Positions 9,940 to 20,716 of a DNA stretch of 64,000 bases are shown here, piece after piece. The position numbers were made by a program, and so were the translations under genes. The DNA lies in the NCBI GenBank assembly GCA_001632435.1, contig KV423942.1, forward strand, positions 62,001 to 126,000, in the 5' to 3' direction. The DNA comes from Calocera cornea HHB12733 (taxonomy: Eukaryota; Basidiomycota; Dacrymycetes; Dacrymycetales; Dacrymycetaceae). Below the pieces are notes generated by a model. That model saw only the letters and a list, made by a program, of their open reading frames with translations, ran no database searches and was not told the DNA's origin. Position 1 is the first letter of the stretch. Each line of letters begins with the position of its first letter.

Positions 9940-11212
9940 ATGGCCGCCGTCCTTAACCCCCGCCTCGTCCTCTCCTCTCGTCCCACTGGCTACCCAATTG
10001 CGGGAAAGGACATCACCTACGACACGACACGAACAATCGATCCCACTACTGTTGAGCTGAATGGCGGTTTCTTGACCAAGACGCTCTGGCTGTCCTTGGA
10101 TCCGTACTTAAGAGGGCGGATGGACGACCCGAAGCTGAAGACGTATTATGCGCCGCAGTGGGCCCTTGGGGATACGTACGTTTACGAGCCACGTTCGTTG
10201 TCTTTCCGGATAGCCTAATGTACAGACAGGCTGGACAACACTGGAATTGCTGTGGTTGTACGCTCGGATGTGCCTGCACTCCCAGCAGGCGCGCACGTGA
10301 TGGGCTTCTTGCGTATGTAGTGATTTGCCGCTCGTCCACTGGCACTGGGTACGGTGTCGATGATGCATACCAGCTTTCGAAGCGTACACCCTGCATCCAG
10401 CATCGTCTGCCGATGGATTTCAAGTGATTGAGAACAAGGAGGGCGTGCCGCTGAGCACGTATCTCGGGGTGCTGGGCATGCCTGGTGAGACCGGCTGGTA
10501 CGGGCTGGAGGAGTACGGGGAGTGCAAGCCGGTGCGCTGATCCGCCTTCTCTCCCTGCGCACCAACGTGACAATGGCGGCAGGGCGAGAGCATTTACGTG
10601 TCGACCGGCGCGGGACAAGTAGGCAGCGTTGTCTGCCAGCTCGCCAAGGCAAAGGGGCTCCGGGTGATCGCTTCGACCGGAAGCGCCGAGAAGGTCGCGT
10701 TCCTCGAGTCGCTCGGCGTGGACCGCGCTTTCAACTACAAGACCTCGTCCGTTGCCGAGGAGCTCAAGGAGTTCGGCGGAATCGACATATACTGGGACAA
10801 CGTCGGCGGGCAGATGCTTGAGACGGCGATCGAGAATATGAAGCCGTTTGGACGGCTCATCCTCTGCGGGATCGGGAGCGAGTACAATACCGAGGAGAAG
10901 TACGGCGTGAAGGTTCGTTTGCTCGCGTCCGGAGTGTCAGACCAAGTCGGTGCAGGCTGACAAGTAGCGCGAATGTAGAACCTCGACCGCGTGGTCTACT
11001 GGCGGCTCAAGATGGTCGGCTTCGTCGTCCCCGAGCTTCGGCCCAAGTACGCCGACGCGTTCTACGCGACTGCCCCGGGGATGGTAGCGCGCGGGGAGCT
11101 CAAGTATAGCGAGGAGGTCGTGGAGGGGTTGGAGCGCGTGGGCGACGCGTTCGCGGGGATGCTGCAGGGACGGAACCTCGGCAAGGTGGTTGTGAGAGTT
11201 GCACAACCGTAG
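9940..11212 (+). CDS. NADPH-dependent oxidoreductase, PTGR/leukotriene B4 dehydrogenase-like (MDR superfamily)
   Basis: Five exons (9940-10175, 10230-10312, 10374-10531, 10583-10912, 10979-11212) give 346 residues, with all phases consistent. The family consists of zinc-independent medium-chain reductases that reduce the double bond of alpha,beta-unsaturated aldehydes and ketones with NADPH. Seen here: WLSLDPYLRGRM near the N-terminus, AGAHVMGFL, the LGMPGETGWYGLEEY segment, the nucleotide-binding VSTGAGQVGSVVCQLAKAKG, FGGIDIYWDNVGG, and a C-terminal VEGLERVGDAFAGMLQGRNLGK. Length matches the family. A decayed copy lies directly upstream (8250-9349). The protein is probably cytosolic and concerned with detoxifying reactive carbonyls; the natural substrate is unknown. 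Confidence 0.9.
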
Positions 11213-11563
11213 GGAGAGAGGTGAATTGGTACGGGCGGCGTAGTGCAGCCATCACCCGCTGAACGAGACGTTGTGCACTGTCGAGCAGAGGTAGTACTCA
11301 GAGTGGAACGAAGGCACACCCGTGCCATGTACAAGTCCGCGACATGGTGGTGGCAAGGGAAGATGTGTTTGTTTCCACTAGCTTCCCTTTACTTCAGTCG
11401 GAATCTGGCTGCTTCCGTTGTGGTTGAGCCTGAGCTAGACGGTCAAAGTGCGAGTAAAGAGACTCCTGAGCGGAAGCAGAGAGCCATAGCGCACAGGCCG
11501 ACGGTGTATGTAGAGTAGCACTCGGTGCATTTTAGTACAGACAAGCAGCACACCGCCGCCGAT
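11213..11563. other. convergent intergenic region, nothing recognised
   Basis: This is 3' flank of the oxidoreductase (plus) and zuotin (minus) genes. No gene, RNA or repeat was found. Confidence 0.4.
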
Positions 11564-12928
11564 CTACGCCTCGGCCGGGGTAGCGGTGCCGCTACCCTCG
11601 GCCTGCTGCCTGGCCGCCCTACGCGCCTTCTTAGCCGCATTGGCCGCCGCAGCCTTCTCCTTCTTCTTCTTCTCCTTGTCCTCCTCCTCCTCGCGGGCCT
11701 TCCGCTCCGCCTCCTCCTTCTGCTTCTTCTCGAGCTCTGCCTTGGCCGCGGCACTGGTAGGGGTCGCAGAGCCGTTGGCGGGCGTGCCGGCACCGGACCG
11801 CCCGGCCTTCTTCGCCGCCCGGGCGGCCTTCTCCTCGGCCTTGATGCGCTTTATGCGCGGGTCGAGCGCGAGCGCCGCGTCGACGAGCCCGCGCAGGCGC
11901 GCCGTGTCCTCCTTCTTGCGCCGCGCGCGCTCAGTCTTGTTCTTCTTCTCCGTGTAGCGCTTGTCGTCGCGGCTGCAGCAGACACACACGCATCAGCCCC
12001 TCAAGGACAAATATAAAAGCAAGGCGGCAGACGCACTTGTCCGACCCCTCGTTGATCTCCTTGTCGAGGTACTCGAAGCTCCTCCACGAGTCAAAGTTGT
12101 ACCAAAAGTCGTAGAAGCCCTCCACCTCCTCCTTGGTGCTGTCCTCCTCTCCCAACATCGGCACCGGGCCCGTCTTGGAGAAGCGTGCCTCGCGCTCGAA
12201 CACGGGTCCGTACGCGCGCTTGAAGTCGCGGAAGCTCTTTATCTGCCCCGCCTCGGGCAGGTCGTCCTCCTCCAGCTGCTGGTAGTACGGGTCCACGCTG
12301 TCGAACTGCCGCCGCTTCTCGGCGTTCGACAGCACCTCCATGGCCTTCTGGATGCACTTGAAGAACGCGTCGTCGTTCGAGTCGCCTTGGCCGGCCTTCT
12401 TGTCCGGGTGGTGCTTGAGCACCTTCTTGCGGTCTGCGGGCGAACACACTGAGCACACCGCACGCGCGGAAGGGAGGGCGGGGAGGACGCACGGGCAATC
12501 TTGATCTGGTCCTGGGTGGCCTTGTACCTGAACTTGCTGAGCCCCAGCACCTTATAGTGGTCCTGCTTCTTCCACTCCTTGGGGTCGAGGGTGAGCAGCT
12601 CGAGCCCCTCCTCCTCCTCGCCGACGCCGAGGTCGTCCTCCTCCTTCTCGCCGCTGGCGGCCAGGTCCTGCGCAGCCTTGAGCGACAGGTACGCATCGTG
12701 CTCCTCGAAGGTGCGCTGGTGGTGCAGGCGCGAGGCGTGGTGCGCGTACTCGTGCCCGTAGGGGAGGAGCGTCACGTCGGTCGGGGCTGCAAGCGGTCAG
12801 CGAGAGGTCAACGGCGGCGGCAAGGGGGCCAGCGTACGGGACAGCTTTGCGCCGTTGGAGGTACTGGCCTCCCAGTTCTCGGGCAGCGGCTGCAGCTGCA
12901 CAGGCAGCGTGATAGTATGTGTCGCCAT
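11564..12928 (-). CDS. ZUO1: zuotin, J-protein of the ribosome-associated complex
   Basis: Exons on the minus strand are 12838-12928, 12493-12786, 12037-12433 and 11564-11972, giving 396 residues. Zuotin docks at the ribosomal exit tunnel and stimulates the Hsp70 Ssb to fold nascent chains. After a short N-terminal part (VQLQPLPENWE) and an acidic patch comes a J domain at about residues 102-180 (DHYKVLGLSKFRYKAT, then AHRKKVLKHHPDKK with the HPD motif near 137). Next is the zuotin homology region (FDSVDPYYQ, SFRDFKRAYGPVFERE, VEGFYDFWYNFDSWRSFEYLD) and a highly charged Lys/Glu/Ala C-terminal region for ribosome binding. It lacks the SANT repeats of animal MPP11, as yeast Zuo1 does. Identification is strong. 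Confidence 0.93.
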
Positions 12929-13197
12929 TCCACTTATTCACCAGCAGCAGTAGATCAAGATGCAGCGAACGTTAGTCAAGAGTTGAGCGCACTGAGCCGC
13001 ACAGAAACCCGCAAAAAATCGGGCGCGTAACAAAATGTGCCCCCGCCGCACATGAAATCGGATGTGTGGCTGTGCCCGAGAGAGTGCTCGGCGCCGCGGC
13101 CGAACGGGACGCGAACTTGAAAGTCATCGACGGTGCACTGGCAGCACTCACATTTCGTCTTCACCTCCAGCGTTAGTTTCGGACGCCGACGACCAGC
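12929..13197. promoter_or_regulatory. divergent promoter of ZUO1 and the ferredoxin gene
   Basis: The two start codons (12928 minus, 13198 plus) are 269 nt apart, so both promoters lie here. No TATA box is evident. Confidence 0.45.
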
Positions 13198-14021
13198 ATG
13201 CATGCATTAGCACGAACAGCGGGCGCAGCGAGCAGGGGTGCGCACTTCTGCAGCCCGACACGGACAGTGACGAGATGCGTCCCCTCGACCTCGGCCCCGC
13301 CCCGCATATGGACACAGCACCGATCAGGCCTGCTGCACTCCTCGGCAGCGCACTCGAACCCAGCGGCGGCGGCTCGGCGGCACGCCCACCTGAGGCATGC
13401 GCCTGCCCGTCCCCCCGCGCCGAGCGCACCCCGCTCCTTGCACACCTCTGCCCGTACGCTCTCCCCGTCCGCACGCATGAGATATAGCCCGCCTGACCCC
13501 CCCGCACAGCACGGCACCACGGCCCTCTGAATCGCCCGGCGCCGGGAACGGGGTGCGTCCCCCCCCCCCCCCCTTCCTCCCATCCCCCATGCTGACCAGA
13601 CCGCCAGGATCAAAGTGACCTTCCAAGACTCCAAGGGCCAGCCAATCCGGACGGTCGAGGCAAACGAAGGGGACAACCTGCTGGACATTGCGCACGAGTA
13701 CGACATCGACCTGGAGGGCGCGTGCGAGGGCTCCGTCGCCTGCTCGACGTGCCACGTCATCCTCCGTCCCGAGACGTACGACGCGCTGCCCGAGCCGAGC
13801 GACGAGGAGAACGACATGCTCGACATGGCCTTTGGGCTTACGGACACGAGCAGGCTCGGCTGCCAGGTCAAGGTCACACGGGAGCTGGACGGATTGGTTG
13901 CCACCCTCCCGAGCGCGACGAGGAACATGTTTGTCGATGGTGAGCGGCCCCTCCTCCCGTCTCCTGAGTGCGGCAGAGGCTCATGCACCGGTGGATAGGA
14001 GCAAAAGCGGGCAAGCACTAG
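13198..14021 (+). CDS. YAH1: mitochondrial adrenodoxin-type [2Fe-2S] ferredoxin
   Basis: The model has exons 13198-13466, 13608-13939 and 13999-14021 (207 residues). The protein passes electrons to the Fe-S scaffold machinery and to haem A and ubiquinone hydroxylases in the matrix. The ferredoxin core runs from about residue 91 (IKVTFQDSKGQPIRTVEANEGD). Cluster ligands are C129, C135 and C138 in GACEGSVACSTCHVIL and C175 in RLGCQVKV. The end, NMFVDGAKAGKH, is family-typical. Residues 1-89 are rich in Arg/Ser/Ala/His, lack acidic residues and include RSLHTSA, fitting a mitochondrial presequence that is unusually long. Core and exon 3 are firm. The exon 1 donor (GTCCGC at 13467) is weak and chosen because only it gives the right phase. 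The first intron contains a run of 15 C (13559-13573). Confidence 0.85.
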
Positions 14022-14408
14022 GCTTGCGCGACCTAATACCGTGCGGCCTGCAGGTCCAAGGGACGCCAGACCGGGGATAGTACTGGCTGTGTATCTGCTT
14101 TGTATCTAACTACCCCGCTCAGAAACGGGCAGCACTGCTCATATCACATAGCACGCATCCTGCATTGCATTGGCTGGAGCTTGAGGAACGGGACCGCACG
14201 CTGACTCTTCCTGTCCCCGTTCCGGATCCCTGTGAGGTGGCCTATGGACACGACTGAGAGCCTGGGCGCGGAAGGATCGCTGACTTTCTTCGATTCATCT
14301 TGAACTACACTTTTTGATGCTATCTGCTGGGATTCCGTAGTGGTACAGCATTTCATACGACGTTCTCTTCACCGTTTCCGATCCGCGTGCGATCGGCAGA
14401 GCAGCCTC
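14022..14408. other. convergent intergenic region, nothing recognised
   Basis: This is 3' flank of the ferredoxin and hydroquinone reductase genes. No feature beyond presumed 3' UTRs. Confidence 0.4.
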
Positions 14409-15552
14409 TACAGAGGCTCGATGTTGGGGATCGGGCCGACGGGGACGATCCTGTGCGGGTTGATCTGCGGGGTCGTCAGCCTCCGCCGCAGGCTCTCTGG
14501 CACAAAGCGGCGCAAGACGGACCTGCGTATGACTCCAATAGTAATGCGTCTTGATGTGCTCAAAGTTCGTCGTGCTCCTGAACGCGTCGTTGTTCCAGTA
14601 CAGGTTCCTGAGCCACTTGTTCAGGTGCGGGTAGTCGTGCCGGATCGTGCCGATGTTGCACTTGAAGTGGCCCACGTAGACCGGGTCGAAGCGCACGATG
14701 GTGGTGTACAGCCGGATGTCCGCCTCGGTCAGCGTGTTGCCGACGAGGTAGTCGGAGCCCGAGGCGGCCAGGCGCGCCTCGAGCCTGTCGAGGGACTTGA
14801 ACAGCGGGCCGACGTTCGACTCGTACGCCGCTTGCGTCGTCGCGAAGCCGCACTTGTACACGCCGTCTGCGCGCCCAGGCGTCAGTGACCGGAAGCGGGA
14901 ACAGCATGGGCAGAGAGAGGCGCACTGTTCACCGTATTGTACACCCAGTCGTTGAGCTCGTCGATCTCCTTCCGCAGCGCCTCGGGGTAGAAGTCCAGCT
15001 CCGCCTTGTCCTTGGGCAAGAAGTCGTTGAACGCGGTATTGAAGTTCCTGATGATCTCGGCGCTCTCGTTGTTGACGATCGTCCGGTTCTTCTTGTCCCA
15101 CAGGATGGGCACGGTGAAGCGCTTGTCGTAGTCGGCCTGCGCGGCAAAGTACAGGTCCTTGACGTGCCTCGCCCCCTCGTTCGGGTCCTCGTCCGCGCCG
15201 GGGAACTCGTCCGCCGAGGCGAAGGGCCAGCCGTCCTGGCCCATGTGCGGGGAGACGACGGAGACGGGGAGGAGCTCGTCGAGGCCCTTGAGCTTGCGCA
15301 CGATGAGCGTGCGGTGTGCCCAGGGGCACGCGTAGGACACGTAGAGATGGTAGCGGTCTGTAGGTGGCAGGCGTGCGGTCAGCCAACAAACACCACACGG
15401 TCACTGACACGCCAGGAGCGGGGGACGTGCGCACCCTTCTCAGGCTCGAACGGCCCGCCCTGCTTGATCTCGTCGCGGAAGGTCGAGTCCTGCCTCCTGA
15501 ACTGCCCGTCCGTCGACGCCCACTTGGTGATGTCCGTCTTATCGGGGGCCAT
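14409..15552 (-). CDS. S-glutathionyl-hydroquinone reductase (omega/Xi-class GST, Ecm4-like)
   Basis: Exons are 15435-15552, 14926-15357, 14523-14866 and 14409-14465; they splice to 316 residues. The enzyme uses GSH to reduce glutathionylated quinones back to hydroquinones and is common in wood-decay fungi. Seen: N-terminal DGQFRRQDSTFRDEI, the catalytic Cys in YACPWAHRT (C50), the GSH-site KNRTIVNNESAEIIRNF, and the C-terminal helical domain with LEARLAASGSDYLVGNTLTEADIRLYTT and the long GHFKCNIGTIRHDYPHLNKWLRNLYW. The end INPHRIVPVGPIPNIEPL is the usual family tail. The length (about 315-370 is normal) and all blocks are intact. It is probably cytosolic. Confidence 0.93.
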
Positions 15553-16443
15553 TGCGAGAGTTCTCTTCAACTTCAAGGTGTGAGGTAGCACAGCTGGGAG
15601 GTGTCGATATCGGGCAGCAGGGGCGAGGTGGTGGCTATATAGCAGCCGCCGCATGGACTGCAAGGGTACGTGAGGGCGACGCGCTGCGCTGCGAGGGGAA
15701 GGCCGGCTCCCACGCCTTCCGCGACCGACCTTCCCGATTAGGGATGCCCAGCCATGGGCTGATGTAAGGCGATCATGTGATTCCGCGCCCAGACAGAATA
15801 CGAATCGGACCCATGACACACTTGCTTGGTCAGGCATTCATGCCCGACGACCCGCTGATATCTTTCTTTCGCACGGCTAGACCGGGCGGGTCCTGCGTAC
15901 CGTCCGTCGGCCGCTGGGCCCAATTCAGTCTAGCGAGACATGCTGAACACTGCAGTTTCACCCCAGGTGAAAGTGGGTTGAGAAAGCAGCCTCCTGCAGA
16001 CAGATTATCCACGGGAGATCAGCAGGTTCTCCACACACGTTGCGCAGAGACTGCTTTGGATCCCAAGGAGAAGTAGCGGAAGTGAAGGACCAAGCTGGCG
16101 TCAGGACCCTGCCGAGGCTCGGGCTGCAGCACCAGCCCAACGAGCCGCTCCGCGCACCGCCCAGCCGAGCAGATGTCAACCACGGTGCGTTAATCAAGAT
16201 ATAATCAGGCTATGCAAGAAAACAGGGAATAAACAGGACCAAGGTACTCGGATGGACGGGGTGTCGTCCCGGAGCGGCGTATCGATGCAAGGTGGATATA
16301 TGCGTAGGCGCGGGGCGGGCTGCCGCCTGCGCGTGCTGGCTCCCGTCCGGGCGGGAGGTCCTTTTGGGTTGGGTTTCTTCTCTCTCGGTGCTTCCACAGA
16401 TGCACCACGTCGTGCGCATGGCAAGCAGAGGGGGCGGAGGCGC
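15553..16443. other. intergenic region, nothing recognised
   Basis: This is the promoter side of the hydroquinone reductase gene and the 3' side of the low-complexity gene. Open frames here lack protein character. A weak GGTGGCTATATAGCAGCC (TATATAG) element near 15632-15649 could serve the reductase gene, about 85 nt from its ATG. Confidence 0.4.
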
Positions 16444-17608
16444 TCACTCCCCCCTCCTCTCCCTGTCCCCCCTCGACTTGACAGGACTCCCAACGCCCCC
16501 GCTCCCCTCCCGCTGATGGCTCCCCCTCCTCTCCCTGCCCCTCCTGCCCCCCGCGCTCGGCACTCCGGGCGCAGCAGTGGGCGGGGACGACGCGCTTGGC
16601 GTGGGCGGCTGGGAGGAGTGCGCGGAGGGGGCGGAGGTGGACGACAGGGAGGGCGGGTTCCAGATGCTTCCACCGTTGCCGCTCCCGTTTGCCTGCGCTT
16701 GCTGCGCTTGGTGGGAGAGGAAGGCTTCCCTCGCCGCTGCTTCGCGTTCCCGAGCTTCGCGTTCCCGAGCTCCCGCCGCGGTGGCAGCAGCAAACGCAGA
16801 GGGGTAGGTGCCGTACTGCGTTGTCACCTGCCCCAGGGGCACGTGCGGCGAGCCCGACTGAGAGTGCGAGTGCGAGTGCGAGTGCTGGTATGCATGCGAG
16901 TGGCCGAGCGGGCTCTGGACGGGCTGGGGCGGGACGGGAGGGCGCGGGGGCTGGCCGGCCATCCCGGGATAGGAGGGGTAGGCGCTGTGTAGCTGTTGGG
17001 TTAGTCAGGCTCAGGCAGGGGGGCAAGGAGAGGCGCACGGGTAGGCTGGGTAAGGGGGGTAGGGGAGGGATTGGAGTTCCGGGGGCAGGGACGAGCGGGG
17101 TGGGTAGGCGGGGTAGGCGGGGTACTGCCGATCAGATGCGGTGAAGTGGTCAGCTAGGGAGCGAGGAAGACCTAGAAAGGGGAAAACGCACGGGCGGGTA
17201 CTCGGGGAAGGCGTACTCCTCCTCCTCATCGTCCTCGTCCCTCTGGGCGAACCTGCCCAGCCCTCCTCCAGCGCCTACACCGGCGAGCCCCGCGAGCCCC
17301 GCGAGCTCGGCAAGGCCCGACAGGCTGGCGGGGACATGCTCGTACCCCCTCGCGCCCCTGTCGACGGCCTCCTGGGCGTTCTGGCTGCCTATAAGCTGGG
17401 CAGCGAGCGACTCGAGGGTGGGCTCGCCGAAGGCGTTCCGGGCGGCTTGGGCGGCCTGCGCTGCGGAGGGGGAAGGAAGGGGCGAGGCGGGGTGGGTGGG
17501 GTGTTGGCGCGGGAGACGGGGGATCTGGCCGGGTGCGGGGGAGCCGGAGAGCGGGGAGCGGGGCGAGTGCGGGGCGGGCGAGGCGGCGTGGCGTGTGCGG
17601 GCGTCCAT
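16444..17608 (-). CDS. low-complexity hypothetical protein with YP, HS and EREA repeats
   Basis: Three exons (17192-17608, 17039-17124, 16444-16984) join in phase to 347 residues. The N-terminal third is Ser/Pro/Ala-rich and includes a predicted helix (NAFGEPTLESLAAQLIGSQNAQ) and an acidic patch DEDDEEEEY. The middle is a Tyr-Pro array (YPPYPAYPAYPP, LPYPPYPAYPPAYPSYPG). Then come HSHSHSHSQS, a charged helix AREREAREREAAAREAF, a Ser/Pro linker and a basic RGRERRGS tail. The consistent splicing across repeats supports a real gene. I do not recognise it; it could be a disordered nuclear or RNA-associated protein. The start at 17608 is a choice; an in-frame ATG also exists upstream at about 17776. 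Confidence 0.6.
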
Positions 17609-19386
17609 TGGGCGGGCGGCGAGGGGAGGCGAGAGTGAGACAGTCGTGGGTGCCGCCGTGGTCGTAACGCGGAGGAATGCGCTCGCGTGGACAGTGACGT
17701 ACGCCCTGGGGCTGCCAGGCCTCGCGCCTGAAATACGGTACTGTACGCGCTGTCCGCTCCCCGCCCGAGCGACCAAAAAACGTTGACTGTGCTATGACTC
17801 CTCCCACGTTTGACGTTCCCCAACGGCCAACCCCTGTGTGGTGCAGCGCAATGAAAAAAGTGGTGAGCGGCTTCCTTTCTCGTCCACCCTCCGCGGGGCA
17901 AGCGGGCGCGATCCCTGACTTGCTCGAGCGAATGATGGCGATCGACCCGGACACCACCCGCGTCTTCCCCTCCGAGGTTTTCGCCTCTTCCCCTTTGTCC
18001 CCTCCCGCTCCCAGTGGGGCCGGCTGGTGATGACGCTGACGCTGACCAGCCAGGAGCTCGTGGGAGCCGCCGAAAATTCCTGGAAGCGCAGCCCGTGATT
18101 CCTCCGGGAAGTCTCTTTAGCCTTATTGTAAGTTTAGAGAGAGGGGGGGCTCGGTGCATTACAAAGAGGAACGGAATGTAGCACAGCCCCCTCAGTCTTG
18201 CCTCCGCTTGTGTGTTTGCCTCCGCTTACATTTGCATCCGCTGACACTCTTGCCTTCGCTACATTATTTACTTCCACGGAGAGATTTGCTTTCCCTGTTG
18301 TACTTACCTCCGCGGAAACGTTTACATCCGTCTGGGTGCTTGCTTCCGGTGCCATATGTGCTTCCGCTTGGGTGTTTGCTTCCGGATAAATATATGCCTC
18401 CGCCTGGGTATTTGTCTCCGCGGTAATCTTTACCTCCGCTGAGGTATTCGCCTCCGTGTGCCCCCTCGTTCCAGGTGGCTCTGCTGTCAGTGCTCCCGTT
18501 AGCGCTCCGGCACGTGATCGTACAAAGGACGCGCCTCCTCCCAGCGCGACTCACGCTGAGTGCTCACCAACCCCTCACCGTCTCTTGCGGCAACATTACA
18601 CGGCCGCGACGACGACGACGACGACAACATCATGACCTCCAACAGCTCCCTGCTGGGCATCCCGACCCATCCTTGCATTGACCCGCGCTCTGTGACCCGC
18701 GCTCTGTCTCCTGACCCGCGTCTCTACCATGTGCTCATCCAGTAGGCTCCCCAAAGGAGGACTTCGAGCACCCTGTGGGCATCGCACTGTGCGAATCTAC
18801 GGCCGTCCCGGTCATGAAGCAGATCAAGTGGTCCGCTCATCTCTTGACAAGAGCCACCTTGCTCAGCCGGCGAAGGGCTGATATGGGCAAGCCCTCGGGG
18901 ACGGGACCCTCGTGAGTCGACCTGGGCTCCAGGAATCCAGCGGGAGGATTCAGTGCGCCATACGTCGTCCGCCCCGCGCCTCTGCTTCTACATCGATCCC
19001 GAGTGATCTCCACCATACCGCTTTCGGGACTCCAATCATGAACTCGGTCAAATGGGTCGAGTCACGTGCAGGCTGTACGGCTTTCTCAGGGCGGGAAACG
19101 GCAGACCGGACGCGCAAGTCCTTCAGGGTTCCGCTTCTCGAGGATCACTTCCTGAAATCCGAGAAACCCTCTGCGAACCTGGTCATATGTGCGATTCCGT
19201 CAAATAGGCGCCTGGTAGGCACGGCATCGTGCATGCCGTCTATCCACGTACCCCCGATCTATCGCCAGATCCCGTTGGCTGTGTCGAGCGGCTTTTCTTC
19301 CCAACACTTCCCTGTGAGAGAGGATATATTGACGCCCTTGGTGAGTCTATTCCCTCCTCCCATCTCTTTCCTCCAGCATCCCGCTC
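17609..19386. other. gene-poor region holding repeat locus A
   Basis: No supported gene. It holds the 18-bp periodic array (18201-18470), a (GAC)n-like run at about 18606-18627, and a direct repeat of GACCCGCGCTCTGT near 18678 and 18693. The open frame 18912-19430 lacks protein character in its first part. Confidence 0.45.
18201..18470 (+). repeat. 18-bp periodic GCTTCCG array, locus A
   Basis: TCCG words (or one-base variants) start at 18203, 18221, 18237, 18255, 18273, 18291, 18309, 18327, 18345, 18363, 18381, 18399, 18417, 18435 and 18453, an almost unbroken 18-nt period over 15 units. A rough unit is TTTGCTTCCGCYTGGGTG. The flanking bases vary between units, so it is an old or diverging minisatellite. 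Because 18 is a multiple of three, reading frames across it show false six-residue protein repeats. Confidence 0.85.
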
Positions 19387-20438
19387 ATGTCCTGCACCAT
19401 AAGCGTTGCCAACCCGTCTATAGATGGTGAGTATCATTTGACGTCTTCATGGCAGAAGGGCTCATTAGACGCCTAGGCATCGGAATCCGAGTTGCCATGT
19501 ACGCGCAAGGCATTCTCGCGCTTCTGCCGCTCGGAATCGCTATCTTGGCGGGAGACAACATCGACAAAGAACTTGGGGACGCCTTGGGTAACGATATTAA
19601 GATGAACTCGCAGGCCGTTCTCATGACGGGCTGCGCCCTGCTCGTGGCTTCCTTCATCCAAGCCGGCCGCGGCTCCCTCGATCTATACGATGCCATCATT
19701 GTCCTTCAACTGAGCTGGCTAAACAATCTAACCGCTGCGTTTCCCGCCCTTATGCGCGCAGTGGCCGACCACGATCCCGTCCGACGGTATTCGTTCTGGA
19801 CCAACCTTGGTTTGTACATGCTGCACTGCACCGTCACAGGCGCATTCGGTATCTGGATCTTCCACGATATAGAATCCTGGTCTCCTGGATGTGCACAAGA
19901 GTACTTCCTCGTCATATGCGGGCAGAAGCTCGAAGCCACCGGGCCGCATCTTCGAGTTGCCGTTCTTGTCATCTCTTCACTTGCGGTTGTCCCCGTGGTG
20001 AACGTCCTAGCCATCTTCTTCCTCATCTTCGTCCTTGGCGGTATCGAAGGCCTTCTCTGCCATTGGAACGATAACCACCCTCCAATCCTGGCTTTCTTGG
20101 CCTGGGGCGCTCCCAGCATCATCATTATCGTCAGCACGGAGCAGTTCATCGGCGTCAACAGTAGCGCAATCAGCGGCTCTGCCGATGAAAGCGATTGGAC
20201 ATTCGGGCAGATCCTGGCGCTCCTTCTGGTGGTATTCCCCCTGTGGACGGTAATCAATCGCATCATAACCTTATACCGGCCAAAGTCGCGATCATCGACA
20301 CAGGGACAAGAGGAAGAAGCCATGCCGATGCTGCAAATCAGGACTCCCCCGGAAGGAAGAACACCGATGTCGTCGAGACTTCCCAGCTACGCCGATGCTA
20401 CACAACGCTTGAGTCAAGTATCCGGAACGCCGAGTTGA
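19387..20438 (+). CDS. multi-pass membrane protein of unknown function, paralogue 1
   Basis: A short exon 19387-19426 (MSCTISVANPSIDG) joins exon 19477-20438 at IGIRVAMYAQ, giving 333 residues. The same two-exon design occurs in the paralogues at 20717 and 31886. About seven hydrophobic segments are seen (for example YAQGILALLPLGIAILAG, VLMTGCALLVASFIQA, LYMLHCTVTGAFGIWIF, SLAVVPVVNVLAIFFLIF, WGAPSIIIIVSTEQ, ILALLLVVFPLWTV). The signature blocks are the SIIII-S-TEQ motif, followed by DWTFGQILALLL. The C-terminal ~60 residues are hydrophilic and probably cytosolic. No transporter or receptor motif is recognised. The upstream ATG inside the intron (19450) is rejected because the paralogues define the splice site. 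Confidence 0.82.
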
Positions 20439-20716
20439 AGGACGTCCGCCGGATACTCGCAACCGGCCAACCGGCCGTCCGCTGGCCTGATCAACTAGGT
20501 GCCCCATGGACTTGAATGTCAAGGGTTATCCTGTACATTATGTTATGCGTAACTCAGGGGCGTCGCACTGTGGCGCAGAAGCCGCACACCATACGAATGT
20601 TCCCGTCCCTAGTGGACCGGCGGTTCTCGTAGATATTATCACCGGGTTTCCAATATGCAGAATGCTATAAAACCCGTTTGCAGTCTCGCGTTTTGCTTTG
20701 GCATTTTCCCGTCGAT

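Noticed and set aside
10532..10582. Frame change in the intact oxidoreductase as a possible frameshift
   Set aside because: Explained by an ordinary 51-nt intron with matching phases.
18912..19430. 172-codon ORF before the first membrane protein gene
   Set aside because: Composition random; its end overlaps exon 1 of the membrane gene in another frame.
19450..19476. ATG at 19450 as start of the first membrane protein
   Set aside because: It lies inside an intron defined by the two paralogues; using it would lose the conserved first exon.
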